A stretch of DNA of 31,366 nt from a virus, in IMG/VR virus record IMGVR_UViG_3300027773_000205, positions 1 through 31,366 of that record; one strand, 5' to 3'. Below the pieces are notes generated by a model. It saw only the letters and a list, made by a program, of their open reading frames with translations, had not been told where the DNA came from and made no database searches. The translations under genes were made by a program, and so were the position numbers. This document shows positions 6,213 through 13,618 of this stretch, piece after piece; the first letter of the stretch is position 1; every line of letters begins with the position of its first letter.

Positions 6213-7724
6213 ATGGGCGATGAGCACGAAGAGGACAATGATGGCTTTGTCCCTCTCTCCACGGGAACCGAGGCGGGCATCGCAGCGTTCTTCGTGGGCG
6301 CGCCGTTTCTGGGCATGGCTTCGGCCATGCTCGGACTCGGCGAGGCTGGTATCCTGGCCGGCGTTATCGGCGGCGGGGCGCTCGCAATCGCCGCAAAGGT
6401 CGCGGTTGATGGCAATGCAGGAAAGAATCCTCACGTTACCCTGCCTGGGCTTACACAGCTACGCTCAGCCAACTGGCGCGCGCTGTTCGTGCCTACCGAT
6501 ATCGATGACCAGGTGCAGACCTTGACAACGAACGAAGCGTCGAGTCTTTCTCACAATGAAAGCGAAGAATACATGGATCTTGGCAGCACCTTGCGTCCGC
6601 ATGCCAACGCGATCTTCTCTGGCCGCAAGGCGCTCTTTGGTGCTTCGGATGCCGGCAAGTCGAATGCTGTCGCCGTGATCTGTGAGGAGATCGCGAAGTT
6701 CGGCGCGCCGCTCTTCCTGCTCGATACCGAGGATGAATACCGCGCGCTCTGCGATAAGCGGTACTTTCCGCGCCCGGTGTGGGTGGAGAGTGCTCGCATC
6801 GCGCCATCGCAGGCATACGACTTTGCGCAGTGGGCGATGAATAAGCGCGCCCAGGTCGTCGTTAACCTGCAAAGCTACGAGGATGACGAGGCGGCCTGGC
6901 TGATGATCGATCTTATCAAGGGTATCCGAGCATGGGAGGAATCGCATGATCGCATCCCATGCGAGGTCATCTTAGACGAGGCGACGGTGTGGCTGCCGCA
7001 GAATGTCGCTGAGAGCACCCTTGCACGCATCATGGTCGCTGATCCAGAGGCAGGCGAGGAAGGCAAGCAGATCTCATTGCTGGCGCTCTTACAGCGGGCC
7101 TTCTTTTCAGTCGTCGTGCGCAGAGGACGCAAGCGCGGCATGGGCTTTACCTTCGCTGCGCAGCGCATCGCTGAGATCGACAAGCGCGCGCTGCAAGCAT
7201 CCTGGCTGATCCTGATGAAGCAGGCACAGCCGGCGGATTTCCGCATCTACAAGGAATTTGGCATCGAGGGAGACGCAGCGCTCTCTCTTGCCAAAGGCGA
7301 GGCGTTCGTCCAGGCCCCAGGCAAAACAATGGAACGACATCAATTCCGGCTGCGTCGCTCCCCGCATGGCGCCCACGCGCCGGGATTGGCGGAGCTGCGC
7401 AAGGCCGTTTCCGCGAGCGTTTCCCAACCTGGAAACAGCGGAAACGACGGAAACACCAATGGAAACAGCGCGGAAACGCCTCTACAGGCCAATGCAGCCA
7501 AGATCATTACGGATGTGTTTCCTGTTTCCCAGGATGGAAACGACGACCATTCGAGCGCAGGCAATGGCCTCCCTGTTTCCCCGGAAACGCGGAAACACAT
7601 CGCCGCGATGCGCGAGGCAGGATACCCAGATCGGGACATTGCGCAGCTCGTTGGCTTATCCGGGCGCAAGTATGCGCTCTATCGGCAAGTCGTGGCATCG
7701 CTTGGCTCTACCCGCGAAGCATAG
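6213..7724 (+). CDS. membrane-anchored HerA/FtsK-like P-loop ATPase with C-terminal HTH
   Basis: A 503-aa protein. Residues 19-64 form two hydrophobic, Gly/Ala-rich membrane segments. The motor domain has Walker A FGASDAGKSN (residues 142-151) and Walker B VILDEATVWLP (D255, E256). A later conserved-looking stretch RAFFSVVVRRGRKRGMGFTF resembles the arginine/sensor region of HerA, VirB4 and FtsK motors. Residues about 400-460 are Asn/Gly-rich, and the last 45 look like a helix-turn-helix (DRDIAQLVGLSGRKYALYRQ). Start: AAGGAGGGATACGAG before the ATG. Function is probably pumping or positioning DNA at the membrane, as in plasmid transfer or segregation. Virion packaging uses the separate terminase. 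The 3' part carries the GGAAAC cluster. Confidence 0.8.
   Translation: MGDEHEEDNDGFVPLSTGTEAGIAAFFVGAPFLGMASAMLGLGEAGILAGVIGGGALAIAAKVAVDGNAGKNPHVTLPGLTQLRSANWRALFVPTDIDDQVQTLTTNEASSLSHNESEEYMDLGSTLRPHANAIFSGRKALFGASDAGKSNAVAVICEEIAKFGAPLFLLDTEDEYRALCDKRYFPRPVWVESARIAPSQAYDFAQWAMNKRAQVVVNLQSYEDDEAAWLMIDLIKGIRAWEESHDRIPCEVILDEATVWLPQNVAESTLARIMVADPEAGEEGKQISLLALLQRAFFSVVVRRGRKRGMGFTFAAQRIAEIDKRALQASWLILMKQAQPADFRIYKEFGIEGDAALSLAKGEAFVQAPGKTMERHQFRLRRSPHGAHAPGLAELRKAVSASVSQPGNSGNDGNTNGNSAETPLQANAAKIITDVFPVSQDGNDDHSSAGNGLPVSPETRKHIAAMREAGYPDRDIAQLVGLSGRKYALYRQVVASLGSTREA
7407..7596. repeat. cluster of 13 GGAAAC/GTTTCC hexamers
   Basis: GTTTCC starts at 7407, 7419, 7517, 7524 and 7575. GGAAAC starts at 7431, 7440, 7449, 7461, 7472, 7536, 7583 and 7591. 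Fewer than one would be expected by chance in 190 bp. The hexamer appears in different reading frames, coding GN, VS, ETR/RKH or FP, so repetition at the protein level does not explain it. A protein-binding array such as a centromere, loading site or origin is the likely reason. Confidence 0.6.
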
Positions 7725-7725
7725 G

Positions 7726-7755
7726 GACAAGTACCGAACAAGCGCGGTACTTGTC
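7726..7755. promoter_or_regulatory. 11-bp inverted repeat, candidate parC site 1
   Basis: GACAAGTACCG, 8-nt spacer, CGGTACTTGTC. It lies 93 bp upstream of the ParM-like gene. The inner core GTACCG-N8-CGGTAC recurs at 7804-7823 with the identical spacer length, which points to one DNA-binding protein. Confidence 0.55.
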
Positions 7756-7803
7756 TGTAGTAGAACACGCAATACCAGCAAAATAACACAGATAGACAAA
7801 GCA

Positions 7804-7823
7804 GTACCGCGCAAGTTCGGTAC
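7804..7823. promoter_or_regulatory. inverted repeat, candidate parC site 2
   Basis: GTACCG-N8-CGGTAC, the second copy of the core at 7731-7750, 73 bp away and 24 bp before the ParM-like start. In plasmid ParMRC systems the adaptor binds such repeats upstream of parM, both to hold the filament and to repress the operon. Confidence 0.5.
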
Positions 7824-7847
7824 AAGTTCAGAGCAAGGAGGAACACA

Positions 7848-8936
7848 ATGAACATGAGATGGTATGGCTATGGGCATGACTTTGGCAACTCGGAGATCGG
7901 CGGCGTCACCGTCTGCGATGGCAAGATGCTCTCCGCATCTATTCCGACTGCCATCGCAAAGATCGATACGGCAGCCATGCGCAATCTCGGCATCGACATC
8001 GCGGCAAGAGATGCACACATCATAGGGTTCGCCGATGAGGAGAGCACCTGGGCCGTCGGCGATCTCGCTTTACAACAGACGAGCGCCGCCTGGCATGGAC
8101 GTGGCGATATCCAGAGATATGCGAGCAAGCAGAGCCTGCGCGGCTTGCTCACGGTGGCGTCCTCGCTCATCCCTGATCGCGAGTTCGGTCTCTACGTCGT
8201 CACCGGGCTGCCAGCGGAGATCTACATGAAAAACGATGCGTTGCGCAAAGACATCAAGGCAGCCCTGGAAGGTCGGCATGTCTTCACGACTGACGGCGGC
8301 TCTACATGGCGCATTGCCCACGTTGAGGTTGCAAAAGTTGTCATGGAGGGCGCCGGGGCACTCATCGCCTACGGTAGCCAGCAAGAGCAGAATAGGTACG
8401 CTGCTGTCATCGATGTTGGAGGCCGCACAACGGATCTCTATGTGGCCCGTGCAGGCGTGCCGCAGGCTGAGTTCTGCCGTGGCAAACCGCTGGGAGTTGC
8501 CACGGCTGCTGAGGCGATCAAGGCTGCCTTCGAGGAGAAGCACGAGTATCCGCTGACGGACCTGGAGGCCCGCGACATTCTTCATGCCTATGTCAGTCAT
8601 GGGAGCAAGAGCTACCCGGAGATTACCGCGTATGGCAAGGAAATCAATCCGCTTGCCATCGAAAAGGTTGTAAAGCAAGCCGTTACCGATGTTGGCGCCG
8701 AGATCGTCTCGTTCACAGCCAGCTCCTGGCGGCAAAGCGAGCGCGGCGCTGTCGCGGTGAGCTTTAAGCCAGTGCTCTGCATCGGCGGCGGGACCTTCTA
8801 CTTCTATTCGTCGCTCAAAGAGCGCATACCGCATATCTCGCGTGTCAGTAATCCGGTGCATGCCAATGCTATCGGGTATTGCACACTCGCAGCGCAGCTC
8901 TATAACCGTCGTCCAACGCAGAGCGCAGCATCGTAA
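7848..8936 (+). CDS. ParM/Alp-like actin-family ATPase
   Basis: A 362-aa protein with the actin/Hsp70 nucleotide-binding pattern: phosphate-1 GYGHDFGNSEIGG at the N-terminus, phosphate-2 AAVIDVGGRTTDLYVA around residue 190, and adenosine motif VLCIGGGTFYFY near residue 307. Length fits ParM, AlfA and Alp7A-type proteins. The start ATG follows AAGGAGGAACACA. Known family role: ATP-driven filaments that push apart or position plasmid or phage DNA. The two matched inverted repeats upstream and the small gene directly downstream fit the parC-parM-parR order. Related phage actin-like proteins (PhuZ is a tubulin, Alp1 an actin) also position DNA in large phages, so a phage role is possible. Confidence 0.82.
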   Translation: MNMRWYGYGHDFGNSEIGGVTVCDGKMLSASIPTAIAKIDTAAMRNLGIDIAARDAHIIGFADEESTWAVGDLALQQTSAAWHGRGDIQRYASKQSLRGLLTVASSLIPDREFGLYVVTGLPAEIYMKNDALRKDIKAALEGRHVFTTDGGSTWRIAHVEVAKVVMEGAGALIAYGSQQEQNRYAAVIDVGGRTTDLYVARAGVPQAEFCRGKPLGVATAAEAIKAAFEEKHEYPLTDLEARDILHAYVSHGSKSYPEITAYGKEINPLAIEKVVKQAVTDVGAEIVSFTASSWRQSERGAVAVSFKPVLCIGGGTFYFYSSLKERIPHISRVSNPVHANAIGYCTLAAQLYNRRPTQSAAS

Positions 8937-8950
8937 TCATGGAGATCGTC

Positions 8951-9244
8951 ATGCCGAAAGATCGTGAAAAGTTTCAGTACTATGAGGTCGGAATCCTGCG
9001 CGATTCCGACCTGCACCGAGATATCCTTGCCGATGCTGAGGCATCGCAGATGCCGGGGCATATTCCGTTGCTGCTCGCCGCTCGGCTCTCTGAGTACTAT
9101 GCATTGCGTCGAGCTGGCGCGATCCCTGCTCTGTCAGCCACGGCCTCAAAACAAGGAGAGCATATCGAAGAGAGCGATGTCGTCACAGAGGCACCGCCAG
9201 GCGTGGCTGCGCAGTCAGCCCTCGGCTATGAGTGGCCGGATTAA
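8951..9244 (+). CDS. small protein, candidate ParR-like adaptor
   Basis: A 97-aa protein directly after the ParM-like gene. The N-terminal half has a short strand-like KFQYYEVGIL then two predicted helices (LHRDILADAEASQ and IPLLLAARLSEYYALRRAG), a layout compatible with a ribbon-helix-helix adaptor. The tail is acidic and unstructured, as in ParR proteins whose C-terminus contacts the filament. The start is ATG 8951 with GGAGATCGTC upstream. No sequence signature proves it; the call rests on size, position and predicted structure. Confidence 0.45.
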   Translation: MPKDREKFQYYEVGILRDSDLHRDILADAEASQMPGHIPLLLAARLSEYYALRRAGAIPALSATASKQGEHIEESDVVTEAPPGVAAQSALGYEWPD

Positions 9245-9263
9245 TCGAAGATTGGAGGGAATT

Positions 9264-9569
9264 ATGCCAATACAAACAATGACTTACGAAGCCCCGCTCG
9301 GCTCGCCGACGTACTGGCAGCGCAATGACTGGCCTGACGAGCTGCGCCGGGCCATGAACGCATTTCTTCACCGACACGCGATGACTGCCGCGCAGATCGC
9401 GCTCGTCCGGGCGTATTTGCAGTATTACGTCGAGGCGCCGTGCTGGATCGTCGAGGACAAAGAAGAGCAGTGGCAGCGACTGCGTGAACGCGCAAAGACC
9501 GCCAGGAGCGCCGTCGAACTGCGCGATATCATCAATATATGCAAGGCGCTCGACATCGATCCGCTGTAA
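9264..9569 (+). CDS. hypothetical protein
   Basis: A 101-aa helical protein, start ATG after TTGGAGGGAATT. It contains DWPDELRRAMNAFLHRHAMT and a run of helix-forming residues, and it keeps to one frame with normal codon use. It lies 19 bp after the candidate adaptor gene and 16 bp before the next gene, so it is probably in the same operon. Family not recognised. Confidence 0.75.
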   Translation: MPIQTMTYEAPLGSPTYWQRNDWPDELRRAMNAFLHRHAMTAAQIALVRAYLQYYVEAPCWIVEDKEEQWQRLRERAKTARSAVELRDIINICKALDIDPL

Positions 9570-9585
9570 TGCGCGAGGAGGAATA

Positions 9586-10113
9586 ATGGATATTCAAGCA
9601 TTGACGCAGCACGCCAAAGAATTTTTACTCCAGGACAGGGAACTCGCGCCGGTACTCTTTGCCGAGCTTTCCGGCAAGGAGATCACACTGCATTTCTTTG
9701 CAACCTTCCCGAATAGCTTGCGTGCGCAGCGAGCAGCGATGTTCGAGCTTGGGCGCTCGCATGGCAAAAGGCATAAAAACGCAGAGATTACGCAACTCTG
9801 TCTTATTCAGGAAGTCTGGGGACAGACCTCAGCCTGCGGCGCGCCGATCCCGCCATACAAACCATCGGAAGATCCGGCGCGCAAGGAATATCTGCTCGTT
9901 CATGTGCTCAATGTAGGGCCGGGCCAGCAGTATGAGTATCAGGGCCGTTTCATCGAAATCCTGAGAGCCGGTGGGAGCATTGATCTTGCGCCGGAGAGCG
10001 AGCCTTACGAGGCCAAAGAAGGATTGCTGGACTATTTCCTCGCTGGCTTTAGGAGCCGCGATCTCTCAGAGAAGAAGCTGAGAAAGCTGTTGAAAGCAGC
10101 GGTTTCACGATGA
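9586..10113 (+). CDS. hypothetical protein
   Basis: A 175-aa protein that starts after GCGAGGAGGAATA. It has an alpha/beta look with an ITLHFFATFPNSLRAQRA segment, QEVWGQTSACGAPIPPYKPS in the middle, and a basic, Leu-rich C-terminus (LSEKKLRKLLKAAVSR). No known catalytic motif is seen. The end overlaps the short region before the methyltransferase fragment. Confidence 0.75.
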   Translation: MDIQALTQHAKEFLLQDRELAPVLFAELSGKEITLHFFATFPNSLRAQRAAMFELGRSHGKRHKNAEITQLCLIQEVWGQTSACGAPIPPYKPSEDPARKEYLLVHVLNVGPGQQYEYQGRFIEILRAGGSIDLAPESEPYEAKEGLLDYFLAGFRSRDLSEKKLRKLLKAAVSR

Positions 10114-10185
10114 TGGTCCGGGATCCGATCATAAACGCAAATGGTCGGCGTGCGCGAAGTTTGAGCAGTATACGCGAGAAAATCA

Positions 10186-10500
10186 ATGAATGTATTGACA
10201 ACCATAGAAAATCCTTACTGGGACGAGGTAGCAGAACTTTTCACGCTGCCACCAATGTCGTATGGCGACGATCTCGGAAGCCTCGCCTGGCGTCATCGTA
10301 TAGATGCCCAGATACAGCAGTTCAGAGCGCGCGATGACTTTGTACGCCGCTATGCCTGGGCCGTGTCTGACCCGGCATCGCTCGACTTTGTGGCAGAGTG
10401 GCTTGGCGAGCGTGCCATTGAGATCGGCGCCGGCACAGGATATTGGGCCTGGCAGCTTGCGCAGCGCGGCACGGATATCATCGCCGTGGACGACGAATAA
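10186..10500 (+). pseudogene. truncated SAM-dependent methyltransferase
   Basis: A 104-aa product with methyltransferase motif I near its end (AIEIGAGTGYWAWQLAQRG) and an acidic end of the second strand (IIAVDDE), where the frame stops. All later motifs, including the catalytic region of the Rossmann fold, are missing, and the next gene begins 55 bp on in another frame. The N-terminal part (NPYWDEVAELFTLPPMSYGD) matches the lead-in of stand-alone phage methyltransferases. Either the gene was truncated or the short form has another use. There is no good ribosome binding site, and an imperfect hairpin follows. Confidence 0.6.
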
Positions 10501-10554
10501 AATCGAAGCGAGCAGCAATCCCGCTGCTTCTCATTAAAAATCGAGGGGGTAACT

Positions 10555-11016
10555 ATGACCACAGCACTTATCGCAACACCATCACCGAATGACACTGACG
10601 CGCAACTCCAGGCCGTTGCGGCAGAGCAAGCATCGAAGACGCCGGGGGCGTCATTATTTCCGAAGGTCTACATTATTGCGCCGATGCCGAAGACGAGAGG
10701 CTCACGCGAGGCCGTCTTCAATCTCGAAACAGCGCCGCCAAAGGTCTTCGATGGCTGGCTCTACCAGCGCTGTGTTGAAGCGAAGATTACGCACCCCGAC
10801 TTCATTGCCAAAGTAGGCAGCCTCGACTGGACAGCATGGAGCCTCGCTGATCGCTGGACGGCTATCGAGGCCCTGGCGAAGCATCTTGCCGAAGAGGGCA
10901 AAACGCTGCCCCTCTATGAGAGCAAGGCGGCAGCTCAAGCCGTGCTCATCGCCAAAGAAGCCCAGGCACAGCATTCCGCGTGCAATGAGAGCGAGGCCGT
11001 CGATGAGCAGCCATGA
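10555..11016 (+). CDS. hypothetical protein
   Basis: A 153-aa protein with start ATG after TCGAGGGGGTAACT. It is Ala-rich at both ends. The central part (KVFDGWLYQRCVEAKITHPD and SLDWTAWSLADRWTAIEALA) is Trp-containing and helical. It may be a small regulatory or structural protein; I do not recognise it. The same ATCGAGGGGG leader word precedes the ArsR gene at 1694. Confidence 0.75.
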   Translation: MTTALIATPSPNDTDAQLQAVAAEQASKTPGASLFPKVYIIAPMPKTRGSREAVFNLETAPPKVFDGWLYQRCVEAKITHPDFIAKVGSLDWTAWSLADRWTAIEALAKHLAEEGKTLPLYESKAAAQAVLIAKEAQAQHSACNESEAVDEQP

Positions 11017-11371
11017 TGATTTGGGGGCCGTCGAGAAGATCGCAGAGGAAGTTGCGCGGAAAGCCTGGGATGACGCGGAGCGTCGCGAGCAATGCATCGA
11101 GGAGCGAATCCGAGCGGCAGTCGGCGCCCATCTTGAAAGCAATGGATGGCCTGGCTATGAGATTATCCACGTCTGTAAGCATGTGCTCCCTGATGGAAGG
11201 CCAATCTATGTGATCGGTGAGGTGCTTAAAACAACATTCTGGAAAGGACAAGACCGCTATCAGAGCATCGAGATCGGCCATGACCTGGTGCTCTCCGATG
11301 GCGAAGGCTTTGTTATTTTGCCGAAAGCTGCGATGAGCAGCAAGAGTGAGGACGCCGATGGACAGCAATAG
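11003..11371 (+). CDS. hypothetical protein
   Basis: A 122-aa protein whose start overlaps the end of the preceding gene by 14 bp, so translation is probably coupled. An acidic, Glu/Ala-rich N-terminal helix (GAVEKIAEEVARKAWDDAER) is followed by a beta-rich part (HVLPDGRPIYVIGEVLKTTF, then GHDLVLSDGEGFVILP). Function unknown. Confidence 0.7.
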   Translation: MSSHDDLGAVEKIAEEVARKAWDDAERREQCIEERIRAAVGAHLESNGWPGYEIIHVCKHVLPDGRPIYVIGEVLKTTFWKGQDRYQSIEIGHDLVLSDGEGFVILPKAAMSSKSEDADGQQ

Positions 11372-11789
11372 CCTGCTCTTTGCCGCACGCGCCTACACCG
11401 AGCTGATCGTCGTGCTCTTCGCGATCTGTATTGGCTGGCGCTATGCACAGCGCCGGAAAGTCCTCACCTGGTGGACGCTGTGGATCGGCGTGATCTTAGT
11501 TCTTGCGCTTGGCATTGAGCACATGCCGCCCATACCTCTACGGGGCTACCTTGTTGGCGCGGCCATCGTCCTTTTCGTGGTCTTTCTTCCCGGCTGGCTA
11601 CGCGATGGAGGAGAGCGCGATCTGCGCCCGCGCTCCCTGTCCTGGGAGACCGAGCAGTTCATCGGCTTCATCGTGACAGATCGCGAGCGCGATGGATGCC
11701 GCATTATCCAGATCGACCTCGTTGACAATGATGGCAATACTCGCGTCGTCTATCGATGCGACAAAGAGGAAGCGAGGCCGAAGGAATGA
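11358..11789 (+). CDS. membrane protein with cytoplasmic tail
   Basis: A 143-aa protein with three hydrophobic segments near residues 14-25, 38-52 and 62-76 (ELIVVLFAICIGW, WTLWIGVILVLALGI, LVGAAIVLFVVFLPGWL), then a charged 60-residue tail (RDREGC-like, ending DKEEARPKE). The start overlaps the preceding gene by 14 bp and follows GTGAGGACGCCG. Four bases of its stop overlap the next start (ATGA). The two are likely a membrane pair. Confidence 0.7.
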   Translation: MDSNSLLFAARAYTELIVVLFAICIGWRYAQRRKVLTWWTLWIGVILVLALGIEHMPPIPLRGYLVGAAIVLFVVFLPGWLRDGGERDLRPRSLSWETEQFIGFIVTDRERDGCRIIQIDLVDNDGNTRVVYRCDKEEARPKE

Positions 11790-11962
11790 TGCTTGTCGGC
11801 GCAGCAGCGCTCGCACTCTTGCCCAGCGCTGCATTCTTCAGCTATGGCCTGTGGCGCTATAGTGGTCGCCGTCTTCCCTGGCGCGATCTTGGCTTAGCTC
11901 TGCTCTGGGCAGCGTTCGCGGCGATATTTCTCTGGTTCGCAGTGCAGGTCCTTTTGCATTGA
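11786..11962 (+). CDS. small membrane protein
   Basis: A 58-aa protein coupled to the upstream membrane protein through an ATGA overlap. Two hydrophobic segments, MMLVGAAALALLPSAAFFSY and LGLALLWAAFAAIFLWFAVQ, are joined by the basic RYSGRRLPWRD. Size and topology fit a holin or a small membrane partner, but no lysis gene is next to it, so its role is open. Confidence 0.6.
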   Translation: MMLVGAAALALLPSAAFFSYGLWRYSGRRLPWRDLGLALLWAAFAAIFLWFAVQVLLH

Positions 11963-11988
11963 CGCGTGGATGGCGCGCGCGGTATACT
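11959..11988 (+). promoter_or_regulatory. sigma-70 promoter TTGACG-18-TATACT
   Basis: -35 TTGACG at 11959-11964 and -10 TATACT at 11983-11988. The -10 is embedded in GCGCG...CGCGC. Transcription would begin near 11995 and meet the strong terminator at 12019-12070, giving an RNA of roughly 75 nt. Confidence 0.5.
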
Positions 11989-11994
11989 ACGCGC

Positions 11995-12070
11995 ATCCAT
12001 ATCATTTCTCCGTTCTATCGCCGAAGCCGCTGCGTCTGCCGGGGGGAGCGCAGCGGCTTCGGCGTTTTTT
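11995..12070 (+). ncRNA. candidate ~75-nt small RNA
   Basis: Bounded by the promoter at 11959-11988 and the terminator at 12019-12070, with no coding sequence between. Most of the RNA would be the terminator stem. Possible roles are a regulatory RNA, or an unused leader of the regulator gene. Confidence 0.35.
12019..12070 (+). terminator. intrinsic terminator
   Basis: CGCCGAAGCCGCTGCG and its exact complement form a 16-bp stem with a 14-nt loop, followed by six T. It separates the membrane-protein operon from the regulator gene. Confidence 0.9.
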
Positions 12071-12081
12071 ATGGTTGGACA

Positions 12082-12128
12082 TCGAGGAGCGATGCTCCTC
12101 GACAAGAGGCAACACCATCTGCTATACT
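12082..12128 (+). promoter_or_regulatory. regulator promoter with operator palindrome
   Basis: A TCGAGGAGC-GAT-GCTCCTCGA inverted repeat at 12082-12102 overlaps a -35 box TCGACA (12099-12104). After 18 bp comes -10 TATACT (12123-12128). The layout suggests autoregulation of the XRE gene that follows. Confidence 0.5.
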
Positions 12129-12193
12129 TTCATTGATAAAAATGAATGAACCGTCTTCCAGGCAAGCAGAGTTGTTGCGGAGGGAGCGATAAC

Positions 12194-13558
12194 ATGGAAC
12201 GGGCACAGTTATCAGCAGCACGGCACAAAAAGCACTGGTCTCTCGACGAGGCAGCCGCAGAGATCGGCATTGACCGCTCAACGCTCCTGCGTTGGGAGAA
12301 AGGGAGGACATCACCTCAGCCGATGCATATTCGCAAGCTCTGCGAGGTCTATGGGAAATCTGCGCATGAATTGGACCTGGAGGACGAACCCCCTCCGGTG
12401 CATCATATCCAGGGCGATATCGGAGACAATGAGGTCATCGCCGAATTCTCGCGCCAAGATCTTACCATGCGTCTCCTACAGATTGCCTGGAATTGGTCTG
12501 CACGCACTGCCCGATATCAAGACCTCCAGCGACTGATCGTCCTGGAGGTGGAGGGTAGCGATATGTCTGATGACCTCATCAGCCGGCGCGATGCACTGCG
12601 ACGCCTGGCGCTGTTCCCCGTCGAGTTTTGTAGTCTTTCGGCGCTTATCCCTGTACTCTCACGTCCCACCGAGGAGATCCTGACCTCCTGCGCAGCAGGC
12701 ATTACTGCCTGCTGGGAATTGCGCAAGGGTCACGATCTCGCCTTTGCAGGCGAAGTCATTGAGAGATATCTGCCTACCTTGCAAGCTCTCTCTCAGCAAG
12801 GATCAAGCCACAACAGAACCGAGGCGGCGCATTTGCTCACCCAGGCGCTGCTCCTCAAGTCTATCCTGGCCCGGCATCTTGCTGGCTCGGCGCAGGCACT
12901 GCATTACGCAAAGCAAGCAGCCATGATCGCGCATCAGGCACATGACTCAGTATTGGAGATCGTCGTTGCCAGGAATGTCGCAACGGTCTACGATTCAATG
13001 CAGGATGTGCGGCCCTGGCGCGATGCGGCAGAGCGCACCGTGATGCTTGTCACAAACGCCTCGCACGTCCCTCCGGCCATTGCCAGCACCGCATATATCG
13101 GCCTGGCGAATGCCCTGTCCTATACGGGAGAGAAGCAAGATGCGCTCTCAGCGCTCAAAAAAGCAAAGGCGCTCTTTTTTGCCCAGGACCCCGGCGCGAC
13201 ACTTCCGATCTTCGCTGACTATGGCTGGGCAAATGTCCTTCTCAATGAAGGACATGTCTACTACCATCTCGGCGATCCTGCGCCTTCCATTGCCGCCCTC
13301 GATCAATTACAGGAAGAGCGTGCCGCCAACGCCACCTGGAAAGCACAAGCCTATACCGAGCAGACCCTGGCCGAACTGATGCATCCTTCGCGTGATATGG
13401 AGTATGCCATTGATCGCTGGATAAAAGGAGCGCAGATCGCGCGCCAACTTTCCAGTCAGCAGCGTCGCCGTGAGAGTCTTTCGGCGCTCGTTGCTATGCA
13501 GTCTGCCTGGCCGGGTGAACGACGCATAGCTGAGCTTCGCGAGCACATCGTGCGCTGA
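12194..13558 (+). CDS. XRE-family regulator with TPR-like C-terminus
   Basis: A 454-aa protein. Residues 1-65 form an XRE helix-turn-helix (WSLDEAAAEIGIDRSTLLRW, then PMHIRKLCEVYGKSA). The remaining sequence is a long all-helical part with TPR-like repeats (for example TAYIGLANALSYTGEKQDAL and GHVYYHLGDPAPSIAALDQL). This design is known in Actinobacteria and Ktedonobacteria, where the TPR part usually senses a peptide or partner. The start ATG follows GGAGGGAGCGATAAC and its promoter and operator are visible. It is the best candidate for the lysis-lysogeny or plasmid-maintenance switch. Confidence 0.85.
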   Translation: MERAQLSAARHKKHWSLDEAAAEIGIDRSTLLRWEKGRTSPQPMHIRKLCEVYGKSAHELDLEDEPPPVHHIQGDIGDNEVIAEFSRQDLTMRLLQIAWNWSARTARYQDLQRLIVLEVEGSDMSDDLISRRDALRRLALFPVEFCSLSALIPVLSRPTEEILTSCAAGITACWELRKGHDLAFAGEVIERYLPTLQALSQQGSSHNRTEAAHLLTQALLLKSILARHLAGSAQALHYAKQAAMIAHQAHDSVLEIVVARNVATVYDSMQDVRPWRDAAERTVMLVTNASHVPPAIASTAYIGLANALSYTGEKQDALSALKKAKALFFAQDPGATLPIFADYGWANVLLNEGHVYYHLGDPAPSIAALDQLQEERAANATWKAQAYTEQTLAELMHPSRDMEYAIDRWIKGAQIARQLSSQQRRRESLSALVAMQSAWPGERRIAELREHIVR

Positions 13559-13572
13559 AATTCGTTGATATC

Positions 13573-13606
13573 AGAGCATGTGAGGCGCCTCACATGCTCT
13601 TTCTTT
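13573..13606. terminator. 28-bp perfect palindrome with T-rich tail
   Basis: AGAGCATGTGAGGC is followed directly by its reverse complement, then TTCTTT. It can act as terminator of the XRE gene. Because it has no loop spacing and lies 18 bp before the next start, it could also be an operator. Confidence 0.65.
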
Positions 13607-13618
13607 AACGATATCACC

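Noticed and set aside
10110-10337. Plus-strand frame starting at an ATGA overlap
   Set aside because: Its second half overlaps the methyltransferase frame, which has a clear motif; only the first 30 residues look reasonable.
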